Shown: positions 6,549 through 13,035 of the stretch, in pieces
Position numbering within the stretch: position 1 is the first letter of the stretch
How the letters are laid out: the number at the start of each line of letters is the position of its first letter
From: Halovenus sp.
GTDB lineage: Archaea > Halobacteriota > Halobacteria > Halobacteriales > Haloarculaceae
NCBI GenBank assembly: GCA_028275145.1
Contig: JAQCNG010000072.1
Coordinates: forward strand, 1-15,179
DNA: 15,179 nt
Direction: 5' to 3'
Program-made: the position numbers and the translations under genes
Notes under the pieces: generated by a model
Seen by the model: the letters and a program-made list of their open reading frames with translations, nothing else
The model's database searches: none
What the model was told of the DNA's origin: nothing

Positions 6549-6553
6549 AAAAA
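6549..6553 (-). promoter_or_regulatory. TATA-like element of nurA
   Basis: On the minus strand GGGGTTTTTGTG places a T-run 25-29 bases before ATG 6524, the usual leaderless haloarchaeal spacing. It shares a 98-base divergent region with the tgtA promoter. Confidence 0.5.
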
Positions 6554-6591
6554 CCCCTCGTCAGGACTGGTCGTCTCGGCAAAACAGAACC

Positions 6592-6599
6592 CTTTACGC
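6592..6599 (+). promoter_or_regulatory. TATA-like element of tgtA
   Basis: CTTTACGC lies with its centre 28 bases before ATG 6623, matching the CGTTTACCCG element before prs. An AGGAG four bases before the ATG is also present, but the spacing fits a leaderless or very short-leader message. Confidence 0.55.
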
Positions 6600-6622
6600 G
6601 CCGCTGGACCGAACAGGAGCCA

Positions 6623-8107
6623 ATGGCCGGTGTCTTCGAGGTCCGCGAGTACGACGGGATGGGTCGGCGCGGCGAGTTGACGGTTCCGCGGGCCGACATC
6701 ACCGTCGAGACGCCCGCGCTGATGCCGGTGGTCAACCCACACGTCCAGACGCTCGACCCGGCGAGAATCGAGTCGGAGTTCGGCGCAGAGATTCTCATCA
6801 CCAACAGCTACGTGCTCCACGGGAGCGAGGACCTCCGTGGCCCCGCGCTGGAGCAGGGGCTCCACGAGTTGCTCGATTTCTCGGGTGTCGTCGTCACGGA
6901 CTCGGGTTCGTTCCAGCTCGCCGAGTACGGTGATATCGACGTAGACACCCGCGGAATCGTCGAGTTCCAGCGGGCAATCGGCTCCGACATCGGCACCCCG
7001 GTCGATATCCCGACCCCGCCCGACGTCGACCGCGGGCAGGCCGCCGGGGAGCAGACCACCACGCAGGAGCGACTCGAACTCGCCGCGGAGATAGACACCG
7101 GCGAGATGCTCCTGAACGCGCCGGTGCAGGGGTCGACACATCTCGACCTGCGCGAGCAGGCCGCCCGCGAGGCCGCGGGGACTGGACTCGACATCTTCCC
7201 GATTGGCGCGGTGGTGCCGCTGATGAAGGAGTACCGGTTCGACGACCTCGCGGAGGTGGTGCTGGCAGCAAAGCGGGGGCTGAGCGCGGACGTGCCGGTC
7301 CACCTGTTCGGCGCGGGCCACCCGATGATGTTCGCGCTCGGGGCGGCGACGGGCTGTGACCTGTTCGACTCCGCGGCGTACGCGCTGTATGCCCGCGACG
7401 ACCGCTATCTGACCGTCCGGGGCACCGAACATCTCGACGAGTTGACCTACCTCCCCTGTGCCTGCCCCGTCTGCACCGAACACACCCCCGAGGACCTCCG
7501 CGGGGCCGGCGAGACGGACCGTCACGAACTGCTCGCCAGGCACAACCTCGCAGTCTCGTACGGCGAACTCCGGCGGATTCGACAGGCAATTCGCCGGGGC
7601 AACCTGTTCGAACTGCTGGAGACGCGGGCCCGGGGCCACCCGGCGGTGCTCGACGGCTACCGGACGTTGCTCGACCACGCGGCGCAACTCGAGGCGACTG
7701 ACCCCGTCTCGAAGGAGTCGTTTTTTTATCTCTCCGGTGACAGCGCCCGCCGGCCGGAAGTGGCCCGCCACCACGACCGCATCGCCCGCCTCGACGTGCC
7801 CGACGAACTGGTCGTGACCGCCGGCAGCCCCGTCGAGCGCTTCGAGGCCTCCTGGCGACTCCGACCCCCCTTCGGCCCGGTGCCGCCGGCGCTCGTGGAC
7901 GCCTACCCGCTGACCGCGGAGACACCCGACCGTCTCGACACACAGGCCTACGAGGCCGCCGCCGAAGGCATCCGCCGACTCGTCGAGGCCAGCCCCGACA
8001 GCGACGTGACGCTGTTCCACGATGGCTGGCCCGACTCGGCGCTCGATATTGTTCCCGACCGGGTGACCGTGGAGGTGCTCGGGGAGGGGTTCGACGACGA
8101 GACGTGA
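6623..8107 (+). CDS. tgtA: Archaeal tRNA-guanine(15) transglycosylase (ArcTGT)
   Basis: This 494-residue enzyme exchanges guanine-15 in the D-loop of tRNA for preQ0, the first tRNA-level step to archaeosine. The catalytic (beta/alpha)8 domain is clear: the active-site Asp is D93 in [25 protein letters not shown] (about 195-204) follows, and the second essential Asp is D249 in [13 protein letters not shown]. The zinc site is complete: C279, C281 and C284 in LPCACPVC, and H307 in ARHNLA. After residue 310 comes the C2-type extension, but no PUA domain, in line with haloarchaea, where the PUA is on the paired ArcS protein. I prefer ATG 6623 to the upstream in-frame ATG at 6518, as it follows a TATA-like element by 28 bases and gives the family N-terminus. 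The partner arcS is separated from it by a 2.2-kb island. Confidence 0.95.
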   Translation: MAGVFEVREYDGMGRRGELTVPRADITVETPALMPVVNPHVQTLDPARIESEFGAEILITNSYVLHGSEDLRGPALEQGLHELLDFSGVVVTDSGSFQLAEYGDIDVDTRGIVEFQRAIGSDIGTPVDIPTPPDVDRGQAAGEQTTTQERLELAAEIDTGEMLLNAPVQGSTHLDLREQAAREAAGTGLDIFPIGAVVPLMKEYRFDDLAEVVLAAKRGLSADVPVHLFGAGHPMMFALGAATGCDLFDSAAYALYARDDRYLTVRGTEHLDELTYLPCACPVCTEHTPEDLRGAGETDRHELLARHNLAVSYGELRRIRQAIRRGNLFELLETRARGHPAVLDGYRTLLDHAAQLEATDPVSKESFFYLSGDSARRPEVARHHDRIARLDVPDELVVTAGSPVERFEASWRLRPPFGPVPPALVDAYPLTAETPDRLDTQAYEAAAEGIRRLVEASPDSDVTLFHDGWPDSALDIVPDRVTVEVLGEGFDDET

Positions 8108-8152
8108 CCGGTCGGGTCATCCGTCTCCCTGTCGGCATTCCCGTCCTCCCAC

Positions 8153-8444
8153 GTGGCGCGCGCTGGCTCGCGTGGCCGAACGAAGTGAGGTCCGCGAGCC
8201 GACACCGTGCGAGGGATGAGCGAGTGAGCGGTGCGAGGGCGGAGCGAAGCGACGCCCTCGAAGCGAACGGGGAGCGGAGCGACCCGTGAGCAGGGAACGA
8301 GCGAATCGGCTGGGGAGGTGTGTGGCCGGTTTGGGTGGATTGGAAGGGGCCGTCCGCTCGGCGAACCCGGACGACGCAAGCACCGCAACGACCGCAGGGA
8401 GTGAGGAGCGCAGCAAGTCCCGGGAGTCGAGCGGGCGGGGGCTT
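8153..8444 (+). repeat. Left arm of a large inverted repeat (non-coding element)
   Basis: About 290 bases that match the reverse complement of 9834-10165 in ordered blocks. GTGGCGCGCGCTGGC is at the outer end (8153-8167). CACCGTGCGAGGGATGAGC is a perfect 19-mer (8203-8221 against 10105-10123). AACGGGGA and GACCCGTGAG follow. A 29-base block at the inner end (8416-8444) has only two differences from 9834-9862. It has no convincing reading frame. I recall similar GC-rich intergenic elements in other haloarchaeal genomes but could not search for them. Confidence 0.85.
8234..8260 (+). repeat. Conserved-loop hairpin in the left arm
   Basis: CGAGGGCG (8234-8241) pairs perfectly with CGCCCTCG (8253-8260) around the 11-base loop GAGCGAAGCGA. 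The same place in the other arm has a different stem but nearly the same loop. Confidence 0.7.
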
Positions 8445-8543
8445 CCCAGAACCTCGAAGTCTCTTGTCGAATCTGATGGATACAGAGATCACTGGAGTGA
8501 TATTGCGACTAATTGGCGTGCAAGATGGGGGGCGCATATTCAG

Positions 8544-8567
8544 CACTCTCCATCCTCACTGAGAGTG
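8544..8567 (-). terminator. Hairpin downstream of the island lipoprotein gene
   Basis: CACTCTC (8544-8550) and GAGAGTG (8561-8567) form a perfect seven-base inverted repeat with a ten-base loop, 56 bases beyond the stop of the minus-strand lipoprotein gene. It may mark the transcript end. There is no following T-tract. Confidence 0.3.
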
Positions 8568-8622
8568 GCGAATAGAGGGCACAGTTTTCTGCGCTCTGGA
8601 CAGGAGCTCACAGCGCTTGGAA

Positions 8623-9114
8623 TCACATCTCGTTAGCGAAGGCACACCCTCTCTCGTATCCAGACACATGAGTACAGTCTGTAACATGGAATCGAAACCC
8701 TTCCGTCTCATATCTCCCACCGTAGATGGCGCCAACGGCGGCACAGTCAGCACCGTTACGAACCTCGTGAGAAGGATGTTCAGCGAGATCTTTCGAGAGC
8801 CTCTGTTCGGCCCATTCCCCTCCGTCAACTCGTACGGTATACTCGCCCTCTGAATCGTCCCACGTACACTTCGCAACATACCCCGGAACGAATCCTTCAG
8901 TTGATCCGGATACGTCCGCTGTAGAAGAATGCACTTGCCTGTTATTTCGAACAACTCGTAATTCGAACGTCTGTGGTTCTGTATCGGAGTTGCTCACCCC
9001 GACCCATCCAAGTTGCATCTCACTCGTATCAGTCTCACCAAAAGACTTGAGACAGCCCGCAACCACACCCGTAGTAACCGTTCCAACGCCTGCAAGGAAC
9101 CGTCGTCTATGCAT
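8623..9114 (-). CDS. Tat lipoprotein of unknown function (island gene)
   Basis: A 163-residue protein starting MHRRRFLAGVGTVTTGVVAG with Cys at 21: a twin-arginine signal directly followed by a lipobox (VAGC), so it is predicted to be anchored on the outer face of the membrane. The mature part looks like a small beta-rich domain (GWVGVSNSDTEPQTFELRVV, later GEYTVRVDGGEW), with further cysteines in AKCTW, GADCAAVG, VTDCTHV and RGCAF that could form disulfides. I do not recognise the family; short haloarchaeal lipoproteins of this shape are common. The start is firm: TTTTAA lies 27-32 bases upstream on the minus strand, implying a leaderless message. Codon use is less GC-rich than in tgtA or arcS, suggesting acquisition. 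Confidence 0.75.
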   Translation of the reverse strand: MHRRRFLAGVGTVTTGVVAGCLKSFGETDTSEMQLGWVGVSNSDTEPQTFELRVVRNNRQVHSSTADVSGSTEGFVPGYVAKCTWDDSEGEYTVRVDGGEWAEQRLSKDLAEHPSHEVRNGADCAAVGAIYGGRYETEGFRFHVTDCTHVSGYERGCAFANEM

Positions 9115-9140
9115 TGATAGTAAATATGCCTTCCTGGCTC

Positions 9141-9146
9141 TTAAAA
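9141..9146 (-). promoter_or_regulatory. TATA box of the island lipoprotein gene
   Basis: On the minus strand TTTTAA lies 27-32 bases before ATG 9114, ideal spacing for a leaderless haloarchaeal transcript. Confidence 0.6.
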
Positions 9147-9321
9147 TCGCAGGTACACTCTAGTGAATCAGGGCGGTGCCGCTGATTTCAACCTCTATAT
9201 TCATCAGTCAGTTCAGAGTCTCTTCAAATCTTGTCACTAATCGCTTGCTGAATAGAGGGCGCGTATCTCGCACCGCGAATACCGGAATTAGTATGAGTCG
9301 CAATTGCTCGTTACAGAGATT

Positions 9322-9546
9322 CTATCTACCGTTACGTTGCCCTTCACGAAAGCCAAGTACTCCTGCCAGTGCTGTCGTTTTGAGGATTCTATAGGACTCC
9401 ACGAGAGTCGCGAGCACGACGATTCCAAAACCGAGAACAATCAAATACCTTGAAGGTTTGATTCCCCCGAGTAGGAGAATCCCCCCGAGAAGGAACAGGG
9501 CTAAACCAATCCAGTACGTTCCGTGTAGTTGGGAAACTATAGGCAT
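9322..9546 (-). CDS. Small two-helix membrane protein of unknown function (island gene)
   Basis: A 74-residue protein with two hydrophobic helices, YWIGLALFLLGGILLLGGI (about 11-29) and YLIVLGFGIVVLATLVESY (about 34-52), joined by a short KPSR turn and followed by a basic tail (GFREGQRNGR). No family is recognised. The frame stays open upstream to 9831, but ATG 9546 is preferred: a TATA box (TTTTTATATC on the minus strand, 9576-9585) lies just upstream, and the upstream extension is of mixed, non-membrane character and runs toward the repeat arm. It points the same way as the lipoprotein gene 207 bases downstream, which has its own TATA box. A pairing of the two is possible but unproven. Confidence 0.6.
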   Translation of the reverse strand: MPIVSQLHGTYWIGLALFLLGGILLLGGIKPSRYLIVLGFGIVVLATLVESYRILKTTALAGVLGFREGQRNGR

Positions 9547-9575
9547 TTCCACTCTAATTTTTATTTGGATGTTGT

Positions 9576-9585
9576 GATATAAAAA
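9576..9585 (-). promoter_or_regulatory. TATA box of the small membrane protein gene
   Basis: TTTTTATATC on the minus strand ends 30 bases before ATG 9546, implying a leader of only a few bases. It is the best TATA match in the window. Confidence 0.6.
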
Positions 9586-9915
9586 TCTTCGCTTAGAATG
9601 CTTGTATGATCTACCTTTCAACTTCTCCCGATGACTGAACTCCCAATAAGCAGGTTTACTGACCGGTTGATCTATCGGTCTCGGTTCGAAATCAATGCTC
9701 ACCGACTGCTGAATACATCCTCTGTATGTTGCACTGGCCGACACATAGCCAGCCAAACAAACGACAGCATCTTTCTGAACTCGGTGCGAGTGCTGTATTG
9801 AAAATGGGAGAGGGCGAGTCGATAGAGGCAAGAAAGCCCCCGCCGGCTCGACTCCCAGGACTCGCTGCGGTCCTCACTCCGTTGCGGTCCTTACTTTGTC
9901 CGGGTACGTCGAGCG

Positions 9916-9938
9916 GGAGGTCGGCGACGCCGACCTCC
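9916..9938. repeat. Perfect 10-bp hairpin, only in the right arm
   Basis: GGAGGTCGGC (9916-9925) and GCCGACCTCC (9929-9938) pair perfectly around the three-base loop GAC. The left arm has no counterpart. Just beyond it a second inverted pair, GGCAG and CTGCC, lies near 9950-9961. Confidence 0.6.
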
Positions 9939-10066
9939 TGCAACGTGGCGGCAGAGCTGCCACGCAGGCGGCCCATTTCAGTCCCCCAGACAGGCCACAT
10001 ACCTCCCCAACCGACTGCGCTCCTCAGTCGCGTTGCTCTCACGGGTCGTGTCCCCGTTCGAGCAGC

Positions 10067-10091
10067 GGAGACCTCGCTCCGCTCGGTCTCC
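10067..10091 (-). repeat. Conserved-loop hairpin in the right arm
   Basis: GGAGACC (10067-10073) pairs with GGTCTCC (10085-10091). Read on the minus strand the 11-base loop is GAGCGGAGCGA, one base different from the left arm. Both stem halves differ from the left arm yet still pair. Confidence 0.7.
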
Positions 10092-10304
10092 CGCTCCCTG
10101 CGGTGCTCATCCCTCGCACGGTGCTGGCTCGCGGGCCTCCGGCCACGCTCGCCAGCGCGCGCCACCGCAGCCGTCAGGGGACATCACGCCGCTGTACCGC
10201 ATATTCAATAGAGCAGGTACGAGCCATCTCGAAGCAGCGGAGATCCCGAACCCCTACCACCGGAATCGGACCACCTCCGTAACCCGCAGTCCGAACCGAT
10301 GGAC

Positions 10305-10313
10305 AGTTATCCC
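10305..10313 (+). promoter_or_regulatory. TATA-like element of arcS
   Basis: AGTTATCCC lies with its centre about 26 bases before ATG 10334. GGAGA just before the ATG could also act as a weak ribosome site. Its presence means arcS need not be read through from tgtA across the island. Confidence 0.4.
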
Positions 10314-10333
10314 GACGCCACCGACGGAGAGCC

Positions 10334-12085
10334 ATGACGGAGTACTTCGAGGTGCACGAGCGCGACAGCGCGGCGCGGCTGGGGGAGTTGCGCCTCACCG
10401 ACCCGCTCGTGACGCCCGCCGTTGCCGACGATGTGCTCGAGGATGCCGGCAGCGAGTGGGCCCGCGAACGGGACCCACCGGAGGGCAACGAGTCGGCCCT
10501 GACGGTCCTGCCCCACCGCGCGGTCCCGCCGGGCACCCCCGAGGAGGTCCGGGAGGCCTTTGCCACCGAGTACCCCGATGTCGAGTTCCCGAGCGCGGCG
10601 GTGGTCACGCCCGAAACCGCCGCCGACCACGCGACCGACGCCTACGTGCTCTCGACGGCACAGGCGATTGCCGGCCACGCGAGAGCGTTCGTCGAGGCTG
10701 TCGTGACGACCCGCGAGGCGGTTCCCGCCGATACCGCGCTGTATCTGCCCGGGGTTGCGACGCCGGCGAACGTCGCCACGCTGGCCTACGCCGGCGTCGA
10801 CCTCGTCGACACCGACCGGGCCGTAATAAAGGGCACGCAGGGAAAGTACCTCACCACCGACGGTGAGCAGTTTCTGGCGGACCTGGAGGAACTCCCCTGT
10901 GCGTGTCCGGCCTGTCAGCGGTCCCGTGAGGCGTTCGACCGCGAGGACTGTGTCGAGCACAACTGCCACGCGCTGCGGGCGGCACTCGCCACAGTCCGCG
11001 GGCGGATTCGTGCCGGGCGACTCCGCGACTACATCGAGGGACAGGCCCGCCACGAGGGGTGGCTGACCGCCGCGTTCCGGCGACTCGACGACGGGTACAC
11101 CTATCTCGAACAGCACACACCGCTCGTCCGTCAGGCCGAGATAACGGCGGCCTCCGACGACACGCTCCGGCGCGTCGAGATACAGCGCTACGCAGAGCGT
11201 GTCACCAGTCGCTACCACAACCGGTTCGACAACCCACTCGTGCTCGTGCCCTGCTCTGCGCGCAAACCGTACAGCGACTCACAGAGCCACGAACAGTTCC
11301 ACGACGCCATCCAGTACCGGGCACACCTCGTCTCGATGACCTCACCCATCGGTGTGGTGCCACAGGAACTCGAACTCACGTACCCGGCACAGCACTACGA
11401 CACGGTCGTGACGGGTCGCTGGAGCGCCACCGAGCGGGATTTCGTCGCGGACGTGCTCGCGGCGTACCTCCGGCGCAACGAGTACCCCCGCATCGTCGCG
11501 CACGTCCCCGACGAGGGGTACCGTGACATCTGCGAGCGGGTCGCCACCGACCTCGGTATCGAGATGGAGTTCACCGTCGAGGGCCACCCCACCGCGACCG
11601 GGTCGCTGGCGAATCTCGCCTCCACGCTCTCACGGGAACTGAAATACAGCAGACGCGAGCGCCAGCAAAACACCGTCCGGGCAATCGCGGACTACCAGTT
11701 CGGCGAGGGTGCCGGTGACGACCTGCTCGCGGACATCTCCACGGAGAGCCACTACCCGAAACTGCGGGTCCGCAACAGCGAGGACGAGCAACTCGCGATG
11801 CTGGTGCCGGAGTACGGTGTGCTCGCGCTGACGCTCCCGGGTGCGCGCCGCTGGGTCGAGAGTTCGGTCCCGACAGAACGGGTCGACATCGACGGGTTCG
11901 TCCCCCACGGCTCCGTTCTCGCGCCGGGGGTCGTCGACGCGAGCGAGACAATCCGGCCCGGCGACGAGGTGGTCATCGAGGGGCCGGAGGCCTTCGGTGT
12001 CGGCCGCGCGACGATGTCCGGCCCGGAGATGGTCGAGAGCACGCGCGGCGTGGCAAGCAGTGTCCGCCACGTCGAGGAGCGCTAA
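10334..12085 (+). CDS. arcS: Archaeosine synthase ArcS (TgtA2)
   Basis: This 583-residue paralogue of the transglycosylase converts preQ0-15 in tRNA toward archaeosine. In characterised archaea ArcS attaches lysine to preQ0 and the radical-SAM partner RaSEA releases archaeosine. Visible parts are: a degenerate TGT-like N-terminal domain (about 1-290) that keeps the zinc cysteines LPCACPAC (C189, C191, C194) and nearby His (EHNCHAL) but lacks the DSGSFQ active site; the ArcS core with PCSARKPYSDSQSH (306-319), the diagnostic catalytic motif; and a C-terminal PUA domain (about 515-583, VDIDGFVPHGSVLAPGVV, RPGDEVVI, GVGRA) that binds tRNA. The ATG is supported by a TATA-like element. It lies on the same strand as tgtA, separated by the repeat-bounded island, and is followed by prs. 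It appears intact. Confidence 0.95.
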   Translation: MTEYFEVHERDSAARLGELRLTDPLVTPAVADDVLEDAGSEWARERDPPEGNESALTVLPHRAVPPGTPEEVREAFATEYPDVEFPSAAVVTPETAADHATDAYVLSTAQAIAGHARAFVEAVVTTREAVPADTALYLPGVATPANVATLAYAGVDLVDTDRAVIKGTQGKYLTTDGEQFLADLEELPCACPACQRSREAFDREDCVEHNCHALRAALATVRGRIRAGRLRDYIEGQARHEGWLTAAFRRLDDGYTYLEQHTPLVRQAEITAASDDTLRRVEIQRYAERVTSRYHNRFDNPLVLVPCSARKPYSDSQSHEQFHDAIQYRAHLVSMTSPIGVVPQELELTYPAQHYDTVVTGRWSATERDFVADVLAAYLRRNEYPRIVAHVPDEGYRDICERVATDLGIEMEFTVEGHPTATGSLANLASTLSRELKYSRRERQQNTVRAIADYQFGEGAGDDLLADISTESHYPKLRVRNSEDEQLAMLVPEYGVLALTLPGARRWVESSVPTERVDIDGFVPHGSVLAPGVVDASETIRPGDEVVIEGPEAFGVGRATMSGPEMVESTRGVASSVRHVEER

Positions 12086-12157
12086 CCCCGTGTGTCGGCC
12101 GTCACACCGGCCGTGTCTGTCCCGGCACCTCGCCACGGCCGTCGGGAATCGAAAGGT

Positions 12158-12166
12158 CGTTTACCC
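12158..12166 (+). promoter_or_regulatory. TATA-like element of prs
   Basis: CGTTTACCC lies with its centre about 26 bases before ATG 12187, the leaderless geometry seen at tgtA. Confidence 0.55.
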
Positions 12167-12186
12167 GGGCCGACGACGAATCGACC

Positions 12187-13035
12187 ATGATACTGCCGGG
12201 GTCGGCGACGCAGGCGCTCGCGGCCTCGCTCGCCACCGAGACGGACCAGGACCTCGCGGGCGTCTCCTTCGACCGCTTTGCCGACGGCGAGCGACGCCTC
12301 CAGGTCGAGGGTATCGAGGCGGGAACGGATGTCGTCGTGGTCGCCTCCACGGTATCCGATAGCGCACACGTCGAACTGCTCCAGTTGCAGGACGCCGCCC
12401 GCGAGGCCGGGGCGAGCGAGGTGACGACTGTCCTCCCGTACATGGGCTACGCCCGCCAGGACGAGTCGTTCGAACCCGGCCAACCGGTGTCGGCCCGTGC
12501 GGTCGCGCGGGCACTCTCCACCGGAACCGACCGGGTGGTGACGGTCAACCCCCACGAGCGGGCCGTCTGCGGGTACTTCGACGTGCCGGCGACGGCCGTC
12601 GACGCCGCCGGCCTGCTCGCGGACCCGCTGCCGGCGCTCGCGGACCCGGTCTTTCTCGCCCCCGACGCCGGTGCCTGCAATCTCGCCGAGACGCTCCGGG
12701 ACGCCCACGGCCGGGGCGAGGTCGACCAGTTCGCAAAGACCCGCCACACCGACACCGACGTCGACATCGAACCTAGCGACACCGCCGTCGCCGGCCGGGA
12801 CGTCGTGCTCGTCGACGACATCGTCGCCACCGGGTCGACGATGAGCGAGGCGGTGGGCGTGCTCGACAACCGGGAGGCGGCCCGGGTCTACGTTGCCTGT
12901 GTCCACCCGGTGCTGGCCCGGGACGCCTACACGAGACTCCGGCGTGCCGGTGTCGAGGCAGTCTACGGCACCGACACCGTCGAACGGCCGGTCAGTCAGG
13001 TCAGCGCCGCCCCCGCAATCGCCGAGGTGCTGTGA
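12187..13035 (+). CDS. prs: Ribose-phosphate pyrophosphokinase (PRPP synthase)
   Basis: A 282-residue cytoplasmic enzyme making phosphoribosyl pyrophosphate from ribose 5-phosphate and ATP, the entry metabolite for nucleotide and histidine synthesis. Landmarks in order: FADGERRLQV (31-40), the ATP-binding loop LPYMGYARQDESFEPGQPVS (83-102), VNPHE (120-124), LAPDAGACNLA (157-167), the catalytic flexible loop with FAKTRHTDTD (K184, R186), and the PRPP-binding signature DVVLVDDIVATGSTM (205-219). The length is that of the short archaeal type rather than the roughly 315-residue bacterial type. It starts 101 bases after arcS with its own TATA-like element and overlaps the transporter gene by four bases, so those two are probably one operon. 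Confidence 0.95.
   Translation: MILPGSATQALAASLATETDQDLAGVSFDRFADGERRLQVEGIEAGTDVVVVASTVSDSAHVELLQLQDAAREAGASEVTTVLPYMGYARQDESFEPGQPVSARAVARALSTGTDRVVTVNPHERAVCGYFDVPATAVDAAGLLADPLPALADPVFLAPDAGACNLAETLRDAHGRGEVDQFAKTRHTDTDVDIEPSDTAVAGRDVVLVDDIVATGSTMSEAVGVLDNREAARVYVACVHPVLARDAYTRLRRAGVEAVYGTDTVERPVSQVSAAPAIAEVL

Larger units (their letters stand above)
8108..8622. other. Gene-free stretch holding the left inverted-repeat arm
   Basis: No credible gene lies between the tgtA stop and the end of the minus-strand lipoprotein gene. Most of it is the left repeat arm. The remainder is AT-richer spacer with an inverted repeat at 8544-8567. Confidence 0.6.
8445..9833. other. AT-richer core enclosed by the inverted repeats
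   Basis: About 1.4 kb of clearly lower GC than the flanking tgtA and arcS genes. It carries two minus-strand genes, a Tat lipoprotein and a small membrane protein, and otherwise no recognised gene. The 11-mer GAATAGAGGGC occurs twice in direct orientation (8570-8580 and 9250-9260). It has the composition and boundaries of an acquired island, but no transposase or integrase is present. Confidence 0.6.
9834..10165 (-). repeat. Right arm of a large inverted repeat (non-coding element)
   Basis: About 330 bases matching the left arm (8153-8444) in reverse complement, in the same block order. It is longer than the left arm mainly because of extra hairpin-forming DNA around 9916-9970. The inner end (9834-9862) matches 27 of 29 bases; the outer end (GCCAGCGCGCGCCAC, 10151-10165) matches exactly. 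The divergence between the arms shows that the duplication is not recent. Confidence 0.85.
9547..10333. other. Gene-free stretch holding the right inverted-repeat arm
   Basis: This holds the upstream region of the small membrane gene, an AT-richer spacer (to about 9833), the right repeat arm (9834-10165), and the arcS promoter region. Open frames here are GC-driven and overlap the repeat. I see no RNA gene. Confidence 0.55.

Noticed and set aside
4611..6680. 689-codon plus-strand open frame
   Set aside because: It lies antisense to nurA in the complementary codon frame, where high-GC haloarchaeal DNA routinely keeps frames open. It has no start context and no recognisable domain.
6521..8020. 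499-codon minus-strand open frame
   Set aside because: It is the antisense shadow of tgtA, whose catalytic and zinc residues are complete.
9547..9831. Longer N-terminus for the small membrane protein (start at 9831)
   Set aside because: The extension runs up to the repeat arm and has a mixed soluble composition, and a strong TATA box lies directly before the internal ATG at 9546.
8153..10165. CRISPR array or insertion sequence at the inverted repeats
   Set aside because: There are only two long arms in opposite orientation, with no short regularly spaced repeats and no transposase frame in either arm or the core.
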